Assembly: GCA_011959105.1 (NCBI GenBank) | Contig: BLLU01000047.1 | Span: 1 to 45,002, forward strand | DNA length: 45,002 nucleotides | Direction: 5' to 3' | From: Lachnospiraceae bacterium | GTDB lineage: Bacteria; Bacillota; Clostridia; Lachnospirales; Lachnospiraceae | Shown: piece by piece, positions 24,642 through 33,165 of the stretch | Layout: each line of letters begins with the position of its first letter | Numbering within the stretch: the first letter of the stretch is position 1 | The notes under the pieces: generated by a model | Database searches by the model: none | Told to the model about the DNA's origin: nothing | Seen by the model: the letters and a program-made list of their open reading frames with translations, nothing else | Translations under genes and position numbers: made by a program

Positions 24642-24670
24642 TTGTTTTTTCATATGGGACATGGTATTAT
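24642..24670 (+). promoter_or_regulatory. Sigma-A promoter of the PHP phosphatase gene
   Basis: TTGTTT, 17 bases, TATTAT on the plus strand, 46 bases before the ATG at 24716. Confidence 0.55.
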
Positions 24671-24715
24671 AACAGCTAACTATAGAAAAAGCAACTGATC
24701 GAAAGGAGACAGAGC

Positions 24716-25534
24716 ATGTCCATCAAAGCCGATTGCCATTTGCACTCCTCCCACTCCGGGGACTCGGACGCCTCCATGGAAGAAATGATCCAAAAAGGGA
24801 TTGCCCTGGGACTGACTCACATGTGCTTTACCGAACACAATGATTTCGACTTCCCTGTTTCGGAGGACACGCCCCAGGGTATGTTTGAACTGAACCCGGA
24901 CGCTTACCTCTATGATCTGATTCGGCTGCGGGAAAAATACGCCGGGCAGATTCGGATTCTTTTCGGCGTGGAACTGGGCCTGCAGCCCCATCTGATGCGG
25001 CAAAACGCCATTTTCGCCAAAAACCACGATTATGACTTTATCATCGGTTCCTCCCATGTATGCGGGGGCCAGGATCCCTACTATCCCGCCTTTTATGAGG
25101 GACGCAGCCAGGAGGAGGCCTACCGGGAATATTTTCAGTCCGTAATTGAAAATCTGAAAAAATTTGACAATTTTGACGTGTACGGCCATCTGGACTATGT
25201 GGTGCGCTACGGACCCGAAAAGGACAGGGGCTATTGTTACGAAACATATAGCGACCTGTTTGACCGAATATTGGAACTGCTGCTGGAGAAGGGAAAGGGG
25301 CTTGAACTCAACACCGGGGGAATCTCGGACGGGATGCGGGATGTGCACCCATGCAGGGAAGTACTCCGCCGCTATCGGCAAAAAGGAGGCGAGATCATCA
25401 CCATCGGTTCCGATGCCCATGATCCCGCCGAGATTGCCGCCCATTTCCACAGAGCCGAGGAGGTGCTGCAGGAATGCGGCTTCCGGTACTATACTGTCTT
25501 TGAAAACCGTCAGCCGGAGTTTAAACGCTTTTAG
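24716..25534 (+). CDS. PHP-domain phosphatase, histidinol-phosphatase (HisJ) family
   Basis: 272 aa, ATG behind AAAGGAG. The PHP metal motifs are present: DCHLHSSHSGDS (residues 6-17), TEHNDFDFP (about 38-46), the Glu in FGVELGLQPH, the HVCGG segment, DVYGHLDYVVRYG, and GSDAHDP near the C-terminus. Family members hydrolyse L-histidinol phosphate in His synthesis. No other his gene lies nearby, so it could be the HisJ of a scattered pathway or another PHP phosphoesterase. Its stop overlaps by 14 bases the stop region of the convergent gene at 25521. Confidence 0.88.
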   Translation: MSIKADCHLHSSHSGDSDASMEEMIQKGIALGLTHMCFTEHNDFDFPVSEDTPQGMFELNPDAYLYDLIRLREKYAGQIRILFGVELGLQPHLMRQNAIFAKNHDYDFIIGSSHVCGGQDPYYPAFYEGRSQEEAYREYFQSVIENLKKFDNFDVYGHLDYVVRYGPEKDRGYCYETYSDLFDRILELLLEKGKGLELNTGGISDGMRDVHPCREVLRRYRQKGGEIITIGSDAHDPAEIAAHFHRAEEVLQECGFRYYTVFENRQPEFKRF

Positions 25535-26054
25535 GGCATAACACCACGATCCGGGACGGAGTGGTCTGAGCCGGAATGCTCCTGGTGGAACTGCTGTATA
25601 CCACCACCAGGTCATTGCCTGCCGGGCTACCCAAAAAGCGCTGATTGTTGGTGGTAGTGATATCCACGCTGCCGTCCAGGTTCAACTGCAGCGTCATATC
25701 CTGATTAATCAGGGATCTGTTGTAATAATCCACATCCACCATCTGCCCCGACATCCGGGGCACTGCCACTGCCGCCCTGTACTGGGGCGGATAGATCAGG
25801 GGCACCGGCTCGTCTGTGCGGTAATACATGGTCACTTCCATCCCCTCCCGCAGCATCACATAATCCAGCACAAACGCGGTGGGGGATACCAGGAAGTTCA
25901 CCAGATTCCCGTTCTGGTCCTCCAGGCCAACGAACATCACGCAGCCGTCTGCCCGGCGGTTGCCGATGCGGGTAGGTTCCATGCTCACAATGGTACCCTC
26001 CACGCCACGGTAACTTTTTTCTCTCCTTCGGTTTCTGTCAAATTGCATATCCAT
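25521..26054 (-). CDS. Hypothetical conserved-looking protein
   Basis: 177 aa from the ATG at 26054 (GAGG at 5 bases); a second ATG at 26048 is equally possible. It is soluble, with no signal peptide. The N-terminus is basic (MDMQFDRNRRREK), then beta-rich segments follow (EGTIVSMEPTRIGNRR, DGCVMFVGLEDQNGNLVNFL, EGMEVTMYYRTDEPVP) that would fit an OB-like or beta-barrel fold. The C-terminal half includes DVDYYNRSLINQDMTLQLNL. No known motif was recognised. The open frame extends about 85 codons upstream in GC-rich sequence, but that extension looks non-coding. Confidence 0.7.
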   Translation of the reverse strand: MDMQFDRNRRREKSYRGVEGTIVSMEPTRIGNRRADGCVMFVGLEDQNGNLVNFLVSPTAFVLDYVMLREGMEVTMYYRTDEPVPLIYPPQYRAAVAVPRMSGQMVDVDYYNRSLINQDMTLQLNLDGSVDITTTNNQRFLGSPAGNDLVVVYSSSTRSIPAQTTPSRIVVLCPKSV

Positions 26055-26375
26055 CCTTGCCTCTTTCCTGCATACCGGGGGACCGGCCCTGGCCGAAACC
26101 CGGCTGAAAACCCAGTCCGGCCCTGAACAGGCTCCCCCACATGCCCATGTGATTCTACAGCGCAGCCTTTGCCCATGGCCCGTCCCGGTATGCTTCTTCC
26201 CGGCGGCAGGCCATCCCGGGCAAACCGCTGTCTCCTTCATAATATGCCTTGATGCCCGTCCGGTTTCCTGGCGGAAAGCCCTGCTTTCACAATTCCCCGA
26301 TTCAGGCAAATTACTATTCCCTACCCGGCTTCCCTGCCAGCTCGTCCATCTGCAGACAACCCCGCCGCCGCGGCT
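26055..26375. other. GC-rich intergenic region between mnmA and the 25521 gene
   Basis: No gene was established. A 36-residue Gly-rich frame on the minus strand (26038-26148, opening MGMWGSLFRAGLGF) overlaps the start of the next gene but has no ribosome site. A small palindrome CACATGCCCATGTG lies at its start. Confidence 0.35.
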
Positions 26376-27458
26376 TCATCCCTCCAGGATGGTCCCGCCT
26401 CCCAGCACATATTCCCCCTCATAAAACACCACCGCCTGACCGGGGGTGGCGGCCCGCACCGGCTGTTCAAAACTGCACAGCACCCGGCCCTCCGGCTGTT
26501 TCTCAATCACGCAGGGAGCACCGGCATGGTTGTAGCGGATCTTTGCCACCACTCTCCTGGGACCTGTCAAATCCTCAAGAGCCATATAATTCACATGGTC
26601 ACAGAGCACCCGCCGGGTAAAGGTGTCCTCGTTTTCCCCGATGACCACCTCATTTGTCTCCGGCCTGATCCGGGTCACAAACACCCGGCGGCCCATGGCC
26701 AGATCCAGCCCTCTGCGCTGTCCGATGGTATAATGGCTGATTCCTCTGTGTGTCCCCAGCACCCGGCCGTCCCGGGTGACAAAATTTCCCGGTGGCGATA
26801 CTCTGTCCGAGGCTTCCCGGTGGATAAAGGCCCCATAGTCATGGTCCGGAATAAAACAGATCTCCTGGCTGTCCGGCTTTTGAGCCACCGAAAGGCCCAA
26901 TTCCTGTGCAATCTGCCGGATTTCCCCCTTTGCATACGCTCCCACCGGCATCAGCGTGCGGGCAAGCTGATCCTGGGTCAGGCTGTACAGGGCATAAGTC
27001 TGGTCCTTCTCCGCTGTCACCGAATTCCTGATGGCATAGCGCCCGTTATCCAGCCTGTCCACCCTGGCATAATGGCCTGTGGCTATATAATCCGCCCCCA
27101 ATTCCAGGCTGCGCCGCAGCAGGGATTCCCATTTTACATATCGGTTACAGGCGATACAGGGGTTGGGGGTCCTCCCCTGAAGGTATTCCTCCACAAAGTA
27201 ATCTATCACCTGCTCTTTGAACTCCCGCCGGAAATTCATCACATAATGCGGGATACCCAGAGTCTCTGCCACCCTTCTGGCGTCCTCCACTGCCGACAGG
27301 CCGCAGCATCCCCCCTGCCGGGCCTGCTCCGAGGGCTCTTCCTCCTGCCAGACCTGCATGGTGATGCCGATCACCTCATATCCCTGTTGTTGTAACAAAT
27401 AGGCCGCCACCGAGGAATCCACCCCCCCGGACATGCCCACCACCACTTTCTGCTTCAT
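26376..27458 (-). CDS. mnmA: tRNA-specific 2-thiouridylase MnmA
   Basis: 360 aa, full length. It forms 2-thiouridine at position 34 of Lys, Glu and Gln tRNAs. The PP-loop ATP site SGGVDSS is at 10-16. The catalytic pair is Cys101 (in PNPCIACN) and Cys201 (in SQEICFI). The target-binding HYARVD and the C-terminal beta-barrel are present. The gene lies downstream of nifU and nifS, which can supply its sulfur, but also has its own promoter. Nothing unusual. Confidence 0.97.
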   Translation of the reverse strand: MKQKVVVGMSGGVDSSVAAYLLQQQGYEVIGITMQVWQEEEPSEQARQGGCCGLSAVEDARRVAETLGIPHYVMNFRREFKEQVIDYFVEEYLQGRTPNPCIACNRYVKWESLLRRSLELGADYIATGHYARVDRLDNGRYAIRNSVTAEKDQTYALYSLTQDQLARTLMPVGAYAKGEIRQIAQELGLSVAQKPDSQEICFIPDHDYGAFIHREASDRVSPPGNFVTRDGRVLGTHRGISHYTIGQRRGLDLAMGRRVFVTRIRPETNEVVIGENEDTFTRRVLCDHVNYMALEDLTGPRRVVAKIRYNHAGAPCVIEKQPEGRVLCSFEQPVRAATPGQAVVFYEGEYVLGGGTILEG

Positions 27459-27541
27459 TCTTCCCTCTGTCTGCAGATCCCAAGTTCGGACCGGACCGAA
27501 CCTGAAATCCGTCTGTGATATTGCGCCAACCCGACGCAGCC

Positions 27542-27570
27542 ATTATACCATAGCAAGCCGGAAAACACAA
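27542..27570 (-). promoter_or_regulatory. Sigma-A promoter of mnmA
   Basis: Minus strand TTGTGT, 17 bases, TATAAT, in the 125-base spacer after nifU, about 85 bases upstream of the mnmA ATG. Confidence 0.7.
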
Positions 27571-27583
27571 ATGCCGCCTGCTT

Positions 27584-28021
27584 CTAATAGGCCGCTTCCT
27601 CCTCATGTTCACTGATGTCAGACCTGGGTCTCTCCAGTCCTTCGATGACAATGCCGTTTTTCTCCGCGTAATCCCACAGAGCCGCGTGAATGGCTTCCTC
27701 CGCCAGCAGGGAACAATGTACCTTCACCGGCGGAAGGCCGTCCAGGGCCTCCATCACCGCTTTATTGGTGACAAGCATGGCCTCCCGGATGCTTTTTCCC
27801 TTGACCAGTTCCGTGGCCATGGAACTGGTGGCCACCGCCGCCCCGCATCCGAAGGTTTTAAATTTCACATCCCGAATGATCCCCTCATCGTCTATCTCCA
27901 GATATATTCTCATGATATCACCGCATTTGGCGTTGCCCACGGTCCCCACGCCGCTGGCGTCTTCTATCTCCCCCACATTCCGGGGATTCTGAAAATGATC
28001 CATTACTTTATCACTGTACAT
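27584..28021 (-). CDS. nifU: NifU/IscU-type Fe-S cluster scaffold
   Basis: 145 aa, the scaffold domain only (no NifU C-terminal domains). The three cluster ligands are present: Cys33 (KCGD, with Asp35), Cys59 (FGCGAA) and Cys103 (VHCSLL). It receives sulfur from the desulfurase encoded just upstream, 12 bases away, and passes Fe-S clusters to client proteins. The acidic tail (SEHEEEAAY) is unremarkable. The name iscU would fit equally well. Confidence 0.95.
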   Translation of the reverse strand: MYSDKVMDHFQNPRNVGEIEDASGVGTVGNAKCGDIMRIYLEIDDEGIIRDVKFKTFGCGAAVATSSMATELVKGKSIREAMLVTNKAVMEALDGLPPVKVHCSLLAEEAIHAALWDYAEKNGIVIEGLERPRSDISEHEEEAAY

Positions 28022-28033
28022 ATCCGTCTCCTT

Positions 28034-29293
28034 TCAGCCCTTTCCGTCTGTCATGAACTGTGCGCAAAGCCCCGGCCCGCTTTCGGGCTGTCTCTCCCCG
28101 GTATTATTCTCAGGGGCGCATTCTTTTTCCGATTTTACAAAATCTTCATACAATGGCGACATGGCCCGCAGCTTCCCTACGATCTCCCCAATAGCCTCCG
28201 CCGCCATGTCCATCTCCTCCCTGGTATTCTCCTCCGACAAAGTGAGCCTCAGGGAGCCATGGGACAGCTCATGGGACAGGCCCATGGCCAGCAGCACATG
28301 GGAGGGATCCAGCGCCCCGGAGGTGCAGGCCGAGCCGCTGGACGCGCAGATCCCTTTCATATCCAGCATAATCAGCAGGGACTCCCCTTCGATAAACGCG
28401 AAGCTAAAATTCACATTGCCGGGCAGCCTTCTGTGAGGATCCCCGTTCAGACGACAATAGGGGACTTTCCCATAAATCTGTTGAATGAGATAATCCCGCA
28501 GTTCCGTTTCCTTCCGAATCTTCTCCGGCATAATCCGCATGGCCCGCTCTGCTGCCTTGCCAAAGCCCACAATGGCGGGAATGTTCTCCGTCCCCGCCCG
28601 CCGGGACCGCTCCTGGGCGCCGCCGTGGATAAAACTGCGCAGTTTCAGCCCCGAACGTATATAGAGACAGCCCACACCCTTAGGGCCGTTCACCTTGTGG
28701 GCGCTGGCACTGAGCATGTCAATATGCAGTTCGTCTACCTGGATGGGCAGCTGCCCAAATGCCTGCACCGCATCCGTATGAAACAGAATCCCCCGTTGGC
28801 GGGTCATCTCTCCGATCTCACGGATGGGCTGCAAAGTACCCACCTCATTATTGGCATACATCACCGACAGCAAAATGGTATCCGGCCGAATGGCCGCCTC
28901 CAGTTCTTCCAGATTCACAATACCGTTTTCATCCACCCCCACATAAGTCACCTCATAGCCCTGTTTTTCCAGATATTCGCAGGTGTGCAGGACGGCATGG
29001 TGTTCAATCCGGGTGGTAATAATATGCCTTCCCTTCTCTTTATAAGCCTCCGCCGCCGCTTTCAGAGCCCAGTTGTCCGCCTCGGAGCCACCGGCGGTAA
29101 AATAGATTTCCTCCGGTTTTGCCCCCAGACAGTCCGCCAGAGTCCTCCTAGCCTGGTTCAGGGCTTTTTTGCTGGCCGCGCCCAGCGTATAAATACTGCT
29201 GGCATTGCCATAGTACTCACTGAAAAAGGGAAGCATGGCCTCCACCACTTCCGGGGCAGTCTTTGTGGTTGCCGCATTATCCAAATAAATCAC
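28034..29293 (-). CDS. nifS: Cysteine desulfurase (NifS/IscS family)
   Basis: 419 aa. A PLP enzyme that takes sulfur from cysteine for Fe-S cluster assembly and tRNA thiolation. The opening YLDNAATTKTAPEV, PLP Lys200 in SASAHKVNGPKG and the catalytic Cys323 in SSGSACTSG are present. A tail of about 30 residues after the usual end (from about 390) is not seen in short homologues. The start is GTG at 29293 behind AGGAGG at 8 bases. The leader is long and structured (29294-29470), with a palindrome at the start of transcription. Confidence 0.95.
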   Translation of the reverse strand: MIYLDNAATTKTAPEVVEAMLPFFSEYYGNASSIYTLGAASKKALNQARRTLADCLGAKPEEIYFTAGGSEADNWALKAAAEAYKEKGRHIITTRIEHHAVLHTCEYLEKQGYEVTYVGVDENGIVNLEELEAAIRPDTILLSVMYANNEVGTLQPIREIGEMTRQRGILFHTDAVQAFGQLPIQVDELHIDMLSASAHKVNGPKGVGCLYIRSGLKLRSFIHGGAQERSRRAGTENIPAIVGFGKAAERAMRIMPEKIRKETELRDYLIQQIYGKVPYCRLNGDPHRRLPGNVNFSFAFIEGESLLIMLDMKGICASSGSACTSGALDPSHVLLAMGLSHELSHGSLRLTLSEENTREEMDMAAEAIGEIVGKLRAMSPLYEDFVKSEKECAPENNTGERQPESGPGLCAQFMTDGKG

Positions 29294-29470
29294 AGGCGAT
29301 TCCTCCTATTTAGAGTTCCGCATATCCCGATGGGTACGCAGCACTGTGAATCATGTCCGACCGCTCTCGCGTTCTGACATGATTCAGCGCACCCTCCGGG
29401 ATTTGCTGATTGTAGTTCCGCATATCCTACCCGGATCTGCTTAATTCCTAGTAACTTACTAAGATTTAAC
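29294..29470 (-). promoter_or_regulatory. Long structured leader of nifS
   Basis: About 177 bases between the promoter and the GTG. It contains an 11-bp stem TGAATCATGTC / GACATGATTCA (29347-29357 and 29376-29386). Two direct copies of GGATATGCGGAACT (minus strand; about 29312-29325 and 29415-29428) flank that stem. It fits no riboswitch or T-box that could be recognised; the T-box GGTGGNACCGCG motif is absent. Confidence 0.5.
29447..29463 (-). promoter_or_regulatory. Palindromic operator candidate at the nifS start of transcription
   Basis: CTTAGTAA G TTACTAGG, a near-perfect inverted repeat (7 of 8 positions) just downstream of the -10 box. Its place suits repression, possibly by an Rrf2/IscR-type regulator, but no regulator gene is in the window. 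Confidence 0.5.
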
Positions 29471-29476
29471 AGTTCC

Positions 29477-29505
29477 AATATAGCACTACACAGATCTTCT
29501 GTCAA
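29477..29505 (-). promoter_or_regulatory. Sigma-A promoter of nifS-nifU
   Basis: Minus strand TTGACA, 17 bases, TATATT. Confidence 0.8.
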
Positions 29506-29560
29506 CTCCCCGGGACAGATGATTTCAGGCTCCGCATGCCCCGGCGGTTATCCCGGATAT

Positions 29561-29589
29561 GCATAGCAGGCCGAGCCGGGTAATATAAT
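29561..29589 (+). promoter_or_regulatory. Possible sigma-E promoter of the SpoVB-like gene
   Basis: GCATAGC, 14 bases, AATATAAT: five of seven and six of eight matches to the sigma-E boxes, 30 bases before the start at 29619. No sigma-A -35 box fits the TATAAT. Tentative. Confidence 0.4.
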
Positions 29590-29618
29590 AGGGAAACTGC
29601 ATTAATATGAGGACCCCT

Positions 29619-30995
29619 ATGTCATCTTCCAAAAAAAAACACTCCCGCGTCAGGCATCCCCTGGTCATGGGAGCCGCCATCCTGACCGTCACCGGGCTGG
29701 TGACCCGGATTATCGGATTTTTCTACCGCATCTATCTGTCCCGGCTTTTTGGGGAGGAAGGCATGGGCATCTATCAACTGCTGTCCCCCGTACTGGCCCT
29801 GTCCTTTTCTCTGACCGCCGCAGGCTTCCAGACTGCCATCTCCAAATTTGTGGCGGCTCAGGCCGGTCTGGAAGACACTGCTCTTCCCTCCCGGCGGCCC
29901 ATGATAATGGGGCTGCTGCTGACAGTCCCCCTGTCCCTGGCCTGCACTGCCGGACTCTATGCGGGCAGCGACTACATAGCGGTCAGACTGCTCCTGGAAC
30001 CCCGCACAGCCCCTATGATCCGCATTTTGGCCCCCTCCATTCCTCTGAGTGCCATCCATGCCTGTGTCAACGGATACTTTTACGGTATCAAAAAGGCGGG
30101 GGTCCCCGCAGGCACCCAGCTGCTGGAACAATGCTGCCGGGTGGCCTGCGTCTATCTGGTCTCCGCCGCCATACTGGCCCAGGGCCGTATTCCTTCCATT
30201 AATGTGGCAGTACTGGGGCTGACCATCGGCGAAGGCTGTTCCATGCTGGCTGCCCTGTTGGCCGCCTGGATACATTTTTCCCGATATGCCTCCGCGGCAG
30301 GGAACGGTACATTATCCCCCCGTTCCCTGACCGCCCCCGGCTATGGACAGCTGCTGGGAATGGTCCTCCCTCTCACCGCCAACCGGATCGTGCTGAACCT
30401 GCTGCAGAGCGTGGAGTCCGTATCTATCCCCGCCGGGCTGCGCAGCTATGGCTATGACAATGCCACTGCCCTCAGCGTGTACGGCGTGCTCACGGGCATG
30501 GCCTTCCCCATGATCTTTTTTCCCAACGCCCTGACCGGATCCGTGTCCGTCATGCTGTTGCCCATGATCTCCGAATGCTATGCCAGAGGAGATGACCAGG
30601 GCATCCGCCGGGCCGTCCTGCGCACGGTAAAATACTGCTTTCTGCTGGGCCTGGCCTGCATGGGCTTTTTCCTGCTCGCAGGCCGGCTCCTGGGGGAGGG
30701 ACTGTACCGCAGCCCCCTGGCGGGACATTTTATCCGCACCCTGAGCCTGATCTGCCCCTTCCTCTATCTGGACACCACCCTGTCCAGCGTGCTGCAGGGA
30801 CTGGGGCTGGCAGGACGGCTGTTTCTGATCAATGTGACCTCCCTGCTGGTGCGGCTGCTGTTTATCCTGCTGACAGTGCCCCGCCTGGGCATCCAGGGCT
30901 ACCTGTACGGACTGCTGGCCAGCCAGATCCTGCAATGCGCCCTTTATCTGGGATGTCTGCGGCGTCAGAGCCTGCGTGGGAAAAAGAGAAATTGA
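29619..30995 (+). CDS. SpoVB-like polysaccharide/lipid II flippase family protein
   Basis: 458 aa from the ATG at 29619, which has GAGG at 7 bases; an ATG 12 bases upstream lacks a ribosome site. It is an integral membrane protein of the MATE-like/MVF oligosaccharide flippase superfamily with about 12-14 membrane segments, starting at PLVMGAAILTVTGLVTRIIGFFYRIYLSR, the signature opening of the SpoVB/MurJ-type group. In Firmicutes, SpoVB acts in spore cortex synthesis, but paralogues serve other envelope polymers. The possible sigma-E promoter supports a sporulation role. It is not in an operon with peptidoglycan genes. Confidence 0.85.
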   Translation: MSSSKKKHSRVRHPLVMGAAILTVTGLVTRIIGFFYRIYLSRLFGEEGMGIYQLLSPVLALSFSLTAAGFQTAISKFVAAQAGLEDTALPSRRPMIMGLLLTVPLSLACTAGLYAGSDYIAVRLLLEPRTAPMIRILAPSIPLSAIHACVNGYFYGIKKAGVPAGTQLLEQCCRVACVYLVSAAILAQGRIPSINVAVLGLTIGEGCSMLAALLAAWIHFSRYASAAGNGTLSPRSLTAPGYGQLLGMVLPLTANRIVLNLLQSVESVSIPAGLRSYGYDNATALSVYGVLTGMAFPMIFFPNALTGSVSVMLLPMISECYARGDDQGIRRAVLRTVKYCFLLGLACMGFFLLAGRLLGEGLYRSPLAGHFIRTLSLICPFLYLDTTLSSVLQGLGLAGRLFLINVTSLLVRLLFILLTVPRLGIQGYLYGLLASQILQCALYLGCLRRQSLRGKKRN

Positions 30996-31044
30996 TCTGC
31001 CGCAGCCCAACTGCACCCGGGTATAAATATTTGCCTCAAAATAC

Positions 31045-31073
31045 TTGCCATACTTTTTACGATAGACTATAAT
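31045..31073 (+). promoter_or_regulatory. Sigma-A promoter of the DAHP synthase gene
   Basis: TTGCCA, 17 bases, TATAAT on the plus strand. It overlaps an upstream in-frame ATG at 31072, so that codon cannot be the start. Confidence 0.8.
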
Positions 31074-31128
31074 GAGTACTGCCTGGAAAAATCAGCGGCA
31101 TACCAATATAGAAAGGTCTGAAGATACA

Positions 31129-32157
31129 ATGAGTTTTACATTTATAGAAAAATTACCCACCCCCGATGAAATACGGGCCCAATATCCTCTGCCCCAGGCG
31201 CTGGCACAGCGAAAGGCAGAACGTGACCGGGAAATCCGGGAAGTGCTCACTGGCCAAAGTTCCAAACTGCTGGTGATCGTGGGCCCCTGCTCTGCGGACA
31301 ACGAAGACTCCGTGTGCGATTACGTAGACCGACTGGCAGCATTAAACGACAGAGTAGCCGAAAAACTGATTCTGATTCCCCGGATCTATACCAATAAGCC
31401 CCGCACCACCGGAGAGGGCTATAAGGGGATCGTCCACCAGCCTGACCCCGCAAAGCAGGAAGATTTTCTGGCCGGGCTTATCGCCATGCGGAAAATGCAT
31501 ATCCGGGCCGTGGAGGAAACCGGTCTGACTGCGGCGGACGAGATGCTCTACCCTGAAAACTGGGGCTATGTGTCCGACATCCTCTCCTATGTGGCTATTG
31601 GAGCCCGCTCTGTGGAGGACCAGCAGCACCGTCTCACCGTCAGCGGTTTCGACGTGCCCGCCGGGATGAAGAACCCCACCAGCGGCGATTTCTCGGTGAT
31701 GCTGAACTCCGTATTCGCAGCCCAGCACCCCCACTCCTTTATCTACCGGGGCTGGTCTGTCAAAACGGACGGCAATGACCTGGCTCATACGGTGCTGCGG
31801 GGAGCCACCAGCAAACACGGCAATAATACCCCCAACTACCACTACGAGGACTTAAGCCGCCTGATGGAAATGTACGGCAAGATGGATCTGAAGAACCCGG
31901 CCTGCATCATTGATGCCAATCATTCCAACTCCAACAAACAATTTGCCCAGCAAATCCGTATCGTCAAGGAAGTCATGCATAGCCGCAGGCTGAATGCGGA
32001 CATTCACAAGTTGGTTAAAGGCGTCATGGTGGAAAGTTATATTGAAGAAGGATGTCAAAAAGTAGGGGGCGGCGTCTACGGGAAATCCATTACCGACCCC
32101 TGTCTGGGATGGGCGGATACAGAGAGACTGATCCTGGATTTGGCAGAATATGAATAA
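31129..32157 (+). CDS. aroF: 3-deoxy-7-phosphoheptulonate synthase (DAHP synthase, class I AroG type)
   Basis: 342 aa. It condenses PEP and erythrose 4-phosphate, the first step of the shikimate pathway. The start at 31129 (MSFTFIEKLPTPDEIRAQYP) was chosen because the promoter lies over the upstream ATG. Motifs: VGPCSADNE, PRIYTNKPRTT, GYKGIVHQPD, AADEMLYPENWGY, GARSVEDQQHR, KNPTSGDF, ACIIDANHSNSNKQF and VMVESYIEEGCQ. The N-terminal extension is typical of allosteric AroFGH enzymes. It stands alone, with no leader peptide or T-box seen. Which aromatic amino acid inhibits it cannot be told, so the symbol is generic. Confidence 0.93.
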   Translation: MSFTFIEKLPTPDEIRAQYPLPQALAQRKAERDREIREVLTGQSSKLLVIVGPCSADNEDSVCDYVDRLAALNDRVAEKLILIPRIYTNKPRTTGEGYKGIVHQPDPAKQEDFLAGLIAMRKMHIRAVEETGLTAADEMLYPENWGYVSDILSYVAIGARSVEDQQHRLTVSGFDVPAGMKNPTSGDFSVMLNSVFAAQHPHSFIYRGWSVKTDGNDLAHTVLRGATSKHGNNTPNYHYEDLSRLMEMYGKMDLKNPACIIDANHSNSNKQFAQQIRIVKEVMHSRRLNADIHKLVKGVMVESYIEEGCQKVGGGVYGKSITDPCLGWADTERLILDLAEYE

Positions 32158-32170
32158 AAAGAAAATGGTT

Positions 32171-33055
32171 CTATTTTCTGGGATGATTCCTGCTGTATGC
32201 TTCCCTGTTCTCAGGTCGGCGGGCGGCCGCGTAAATCTGCGTAGCCGCCCTGCCGGCATGTCCCATCATCTCCTGCACGCTCTGCAGATCCGCCCCGTTT
32301 TCAATCAGATGCACCGCAAAGGCATGACGCAGACTATGGGGATTGACTTCTTTCTGTATACCCGCCAGTTCCCCGTATCTGCGGATCAGCTTCCACACCC
32401 CCTGGCGGGTCATGGCAGCACCGCTGTAATTCACAAACAGGATCTCGCAGCGATCCTCCGCCAGCAAGGCGTCCCGTCCCTCGTCCAAATATTGCAGCAA
32501 CGCCGATCTGGCACAGTTTCCAAAGGGAATAACCAGATCCTTCCCCTCCTCCCTGCAATGCAATAACCCCAGCCGTAGATTCACATCAGAGACTTTCAGC
32601 ACCACCAATTCCGACACCTTGATTCCCGTGGCATACATCAATTCCAGGATAGCCCGGTCCCGCAGCTGTCTGGGGCCGGCGCCAGAGGGCTGCTCCACCA
32701 GTGCTTTCGCCTCCTCCACAGTAAGAACTTCCGGCATGTCCCGCTGTACTCCGGGCGACCGAAGCCTTTCCGTAATATCCTCCTTCACCAGATACATTTT
32801 CACCAGATAACGGTATAAGGCCCGTACAGAACACATATGACGGGACACAGTGGAAGGCTTTTTCTCCTGCTCCAGCATACAAAAATAGTCCTCCAGACAA
32901 TCGGGTGTCACCTCCCGGAAATCGCTTATCCCCAGTTCGCCTTCCATATAGTTCTTGAAATGCAGCAGATCCCGTCGATAAGAAAGCACCGTATTTTCGG
33001 ACAGGCCTCTGACCTGCCCCAGATATGTAATGAATTGTTCCATTCTCTCTTCCAT
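32171..33055 (-). CDS. xerD: Tyrosine recombinase XerD-like, first catalytic Arg replaced by Lys
   Basis: 294 aa from the ATG at 33055, behind GAGGG; the frame is open further upstream. Family role: with XerC it resolves chromosome dimers at dif. The N-terminal SAM-like core-binding domain spans about 1-90 and the catalytic domain about 105-285. Catalytic residues: Lys172, His240, Arg243 (HSLRH), His266 (GHAG) and the nucleophile Tyr275 (TQIYAAA). The first Arg of the pentad, normally in ATGLRVSEL, is Lys146 here (ATGIKVSEL, codon AAG). It lies next to spoIIM, as xerD does in Bacillus, which supports the xerD identity. It is convergent with the DAHP synthase gene, 13 bases apart. Confidence 0.85.
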   Translation of the reverse strand: MEERMEQFITYLGQVRGLSENTVLSYRRDLLHFKNYMEGELGISDFREVTPDCLEDYFCMLEQEKKPSTVSRHMCSVRALYRYLVKMYLVKEDITERLRSPGVQRDMPEVLTVEEAKALVEQPSGAGPRQLRDRAILELMYATGIKVSELVVLKVSDVNLRLGLLHCREEGKDLVIPFGNCARSALLQYLDEGRDALLAEDRCEILFVNYSGAAMTRQGVWKLIRRYGELAGIQKEVNPHSLRHAFAVHLIENGADLQSVQEMMGHAGRAATQIYAAARRPENREAYSRNHPRK

Positions 33056-33165
33056 ATGTGTCCCTCTTCCCCTGGCTGCCTCCCGATTCCCTCCGCCGAC
33101 GTCTATCTCTAGCATAACAACAATATTTCCCGGGATCAAGCCCTATTTTATACGTTGCAGTAATA

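Noticed and set aside
26038..26148. 36-residue Gly-rich frame overlapping the start of the 25521-26054 gene
   Set aside because: No ribosome site and no recognisable feature. Coupling to the next gene is possible but unsupported.
29294..29470. T-box or known riboswitch in the nifS leader
   Set aside because: The T-box antiterminator motif and the conserved cores of common riboswitches are absent.
29290..29505. 71-residue frame before nifS on the minus strand
   Set aside because: Its start lies within the -35 box of the nifS promoter and it has no ribosome site. It is the leader, not a gene.
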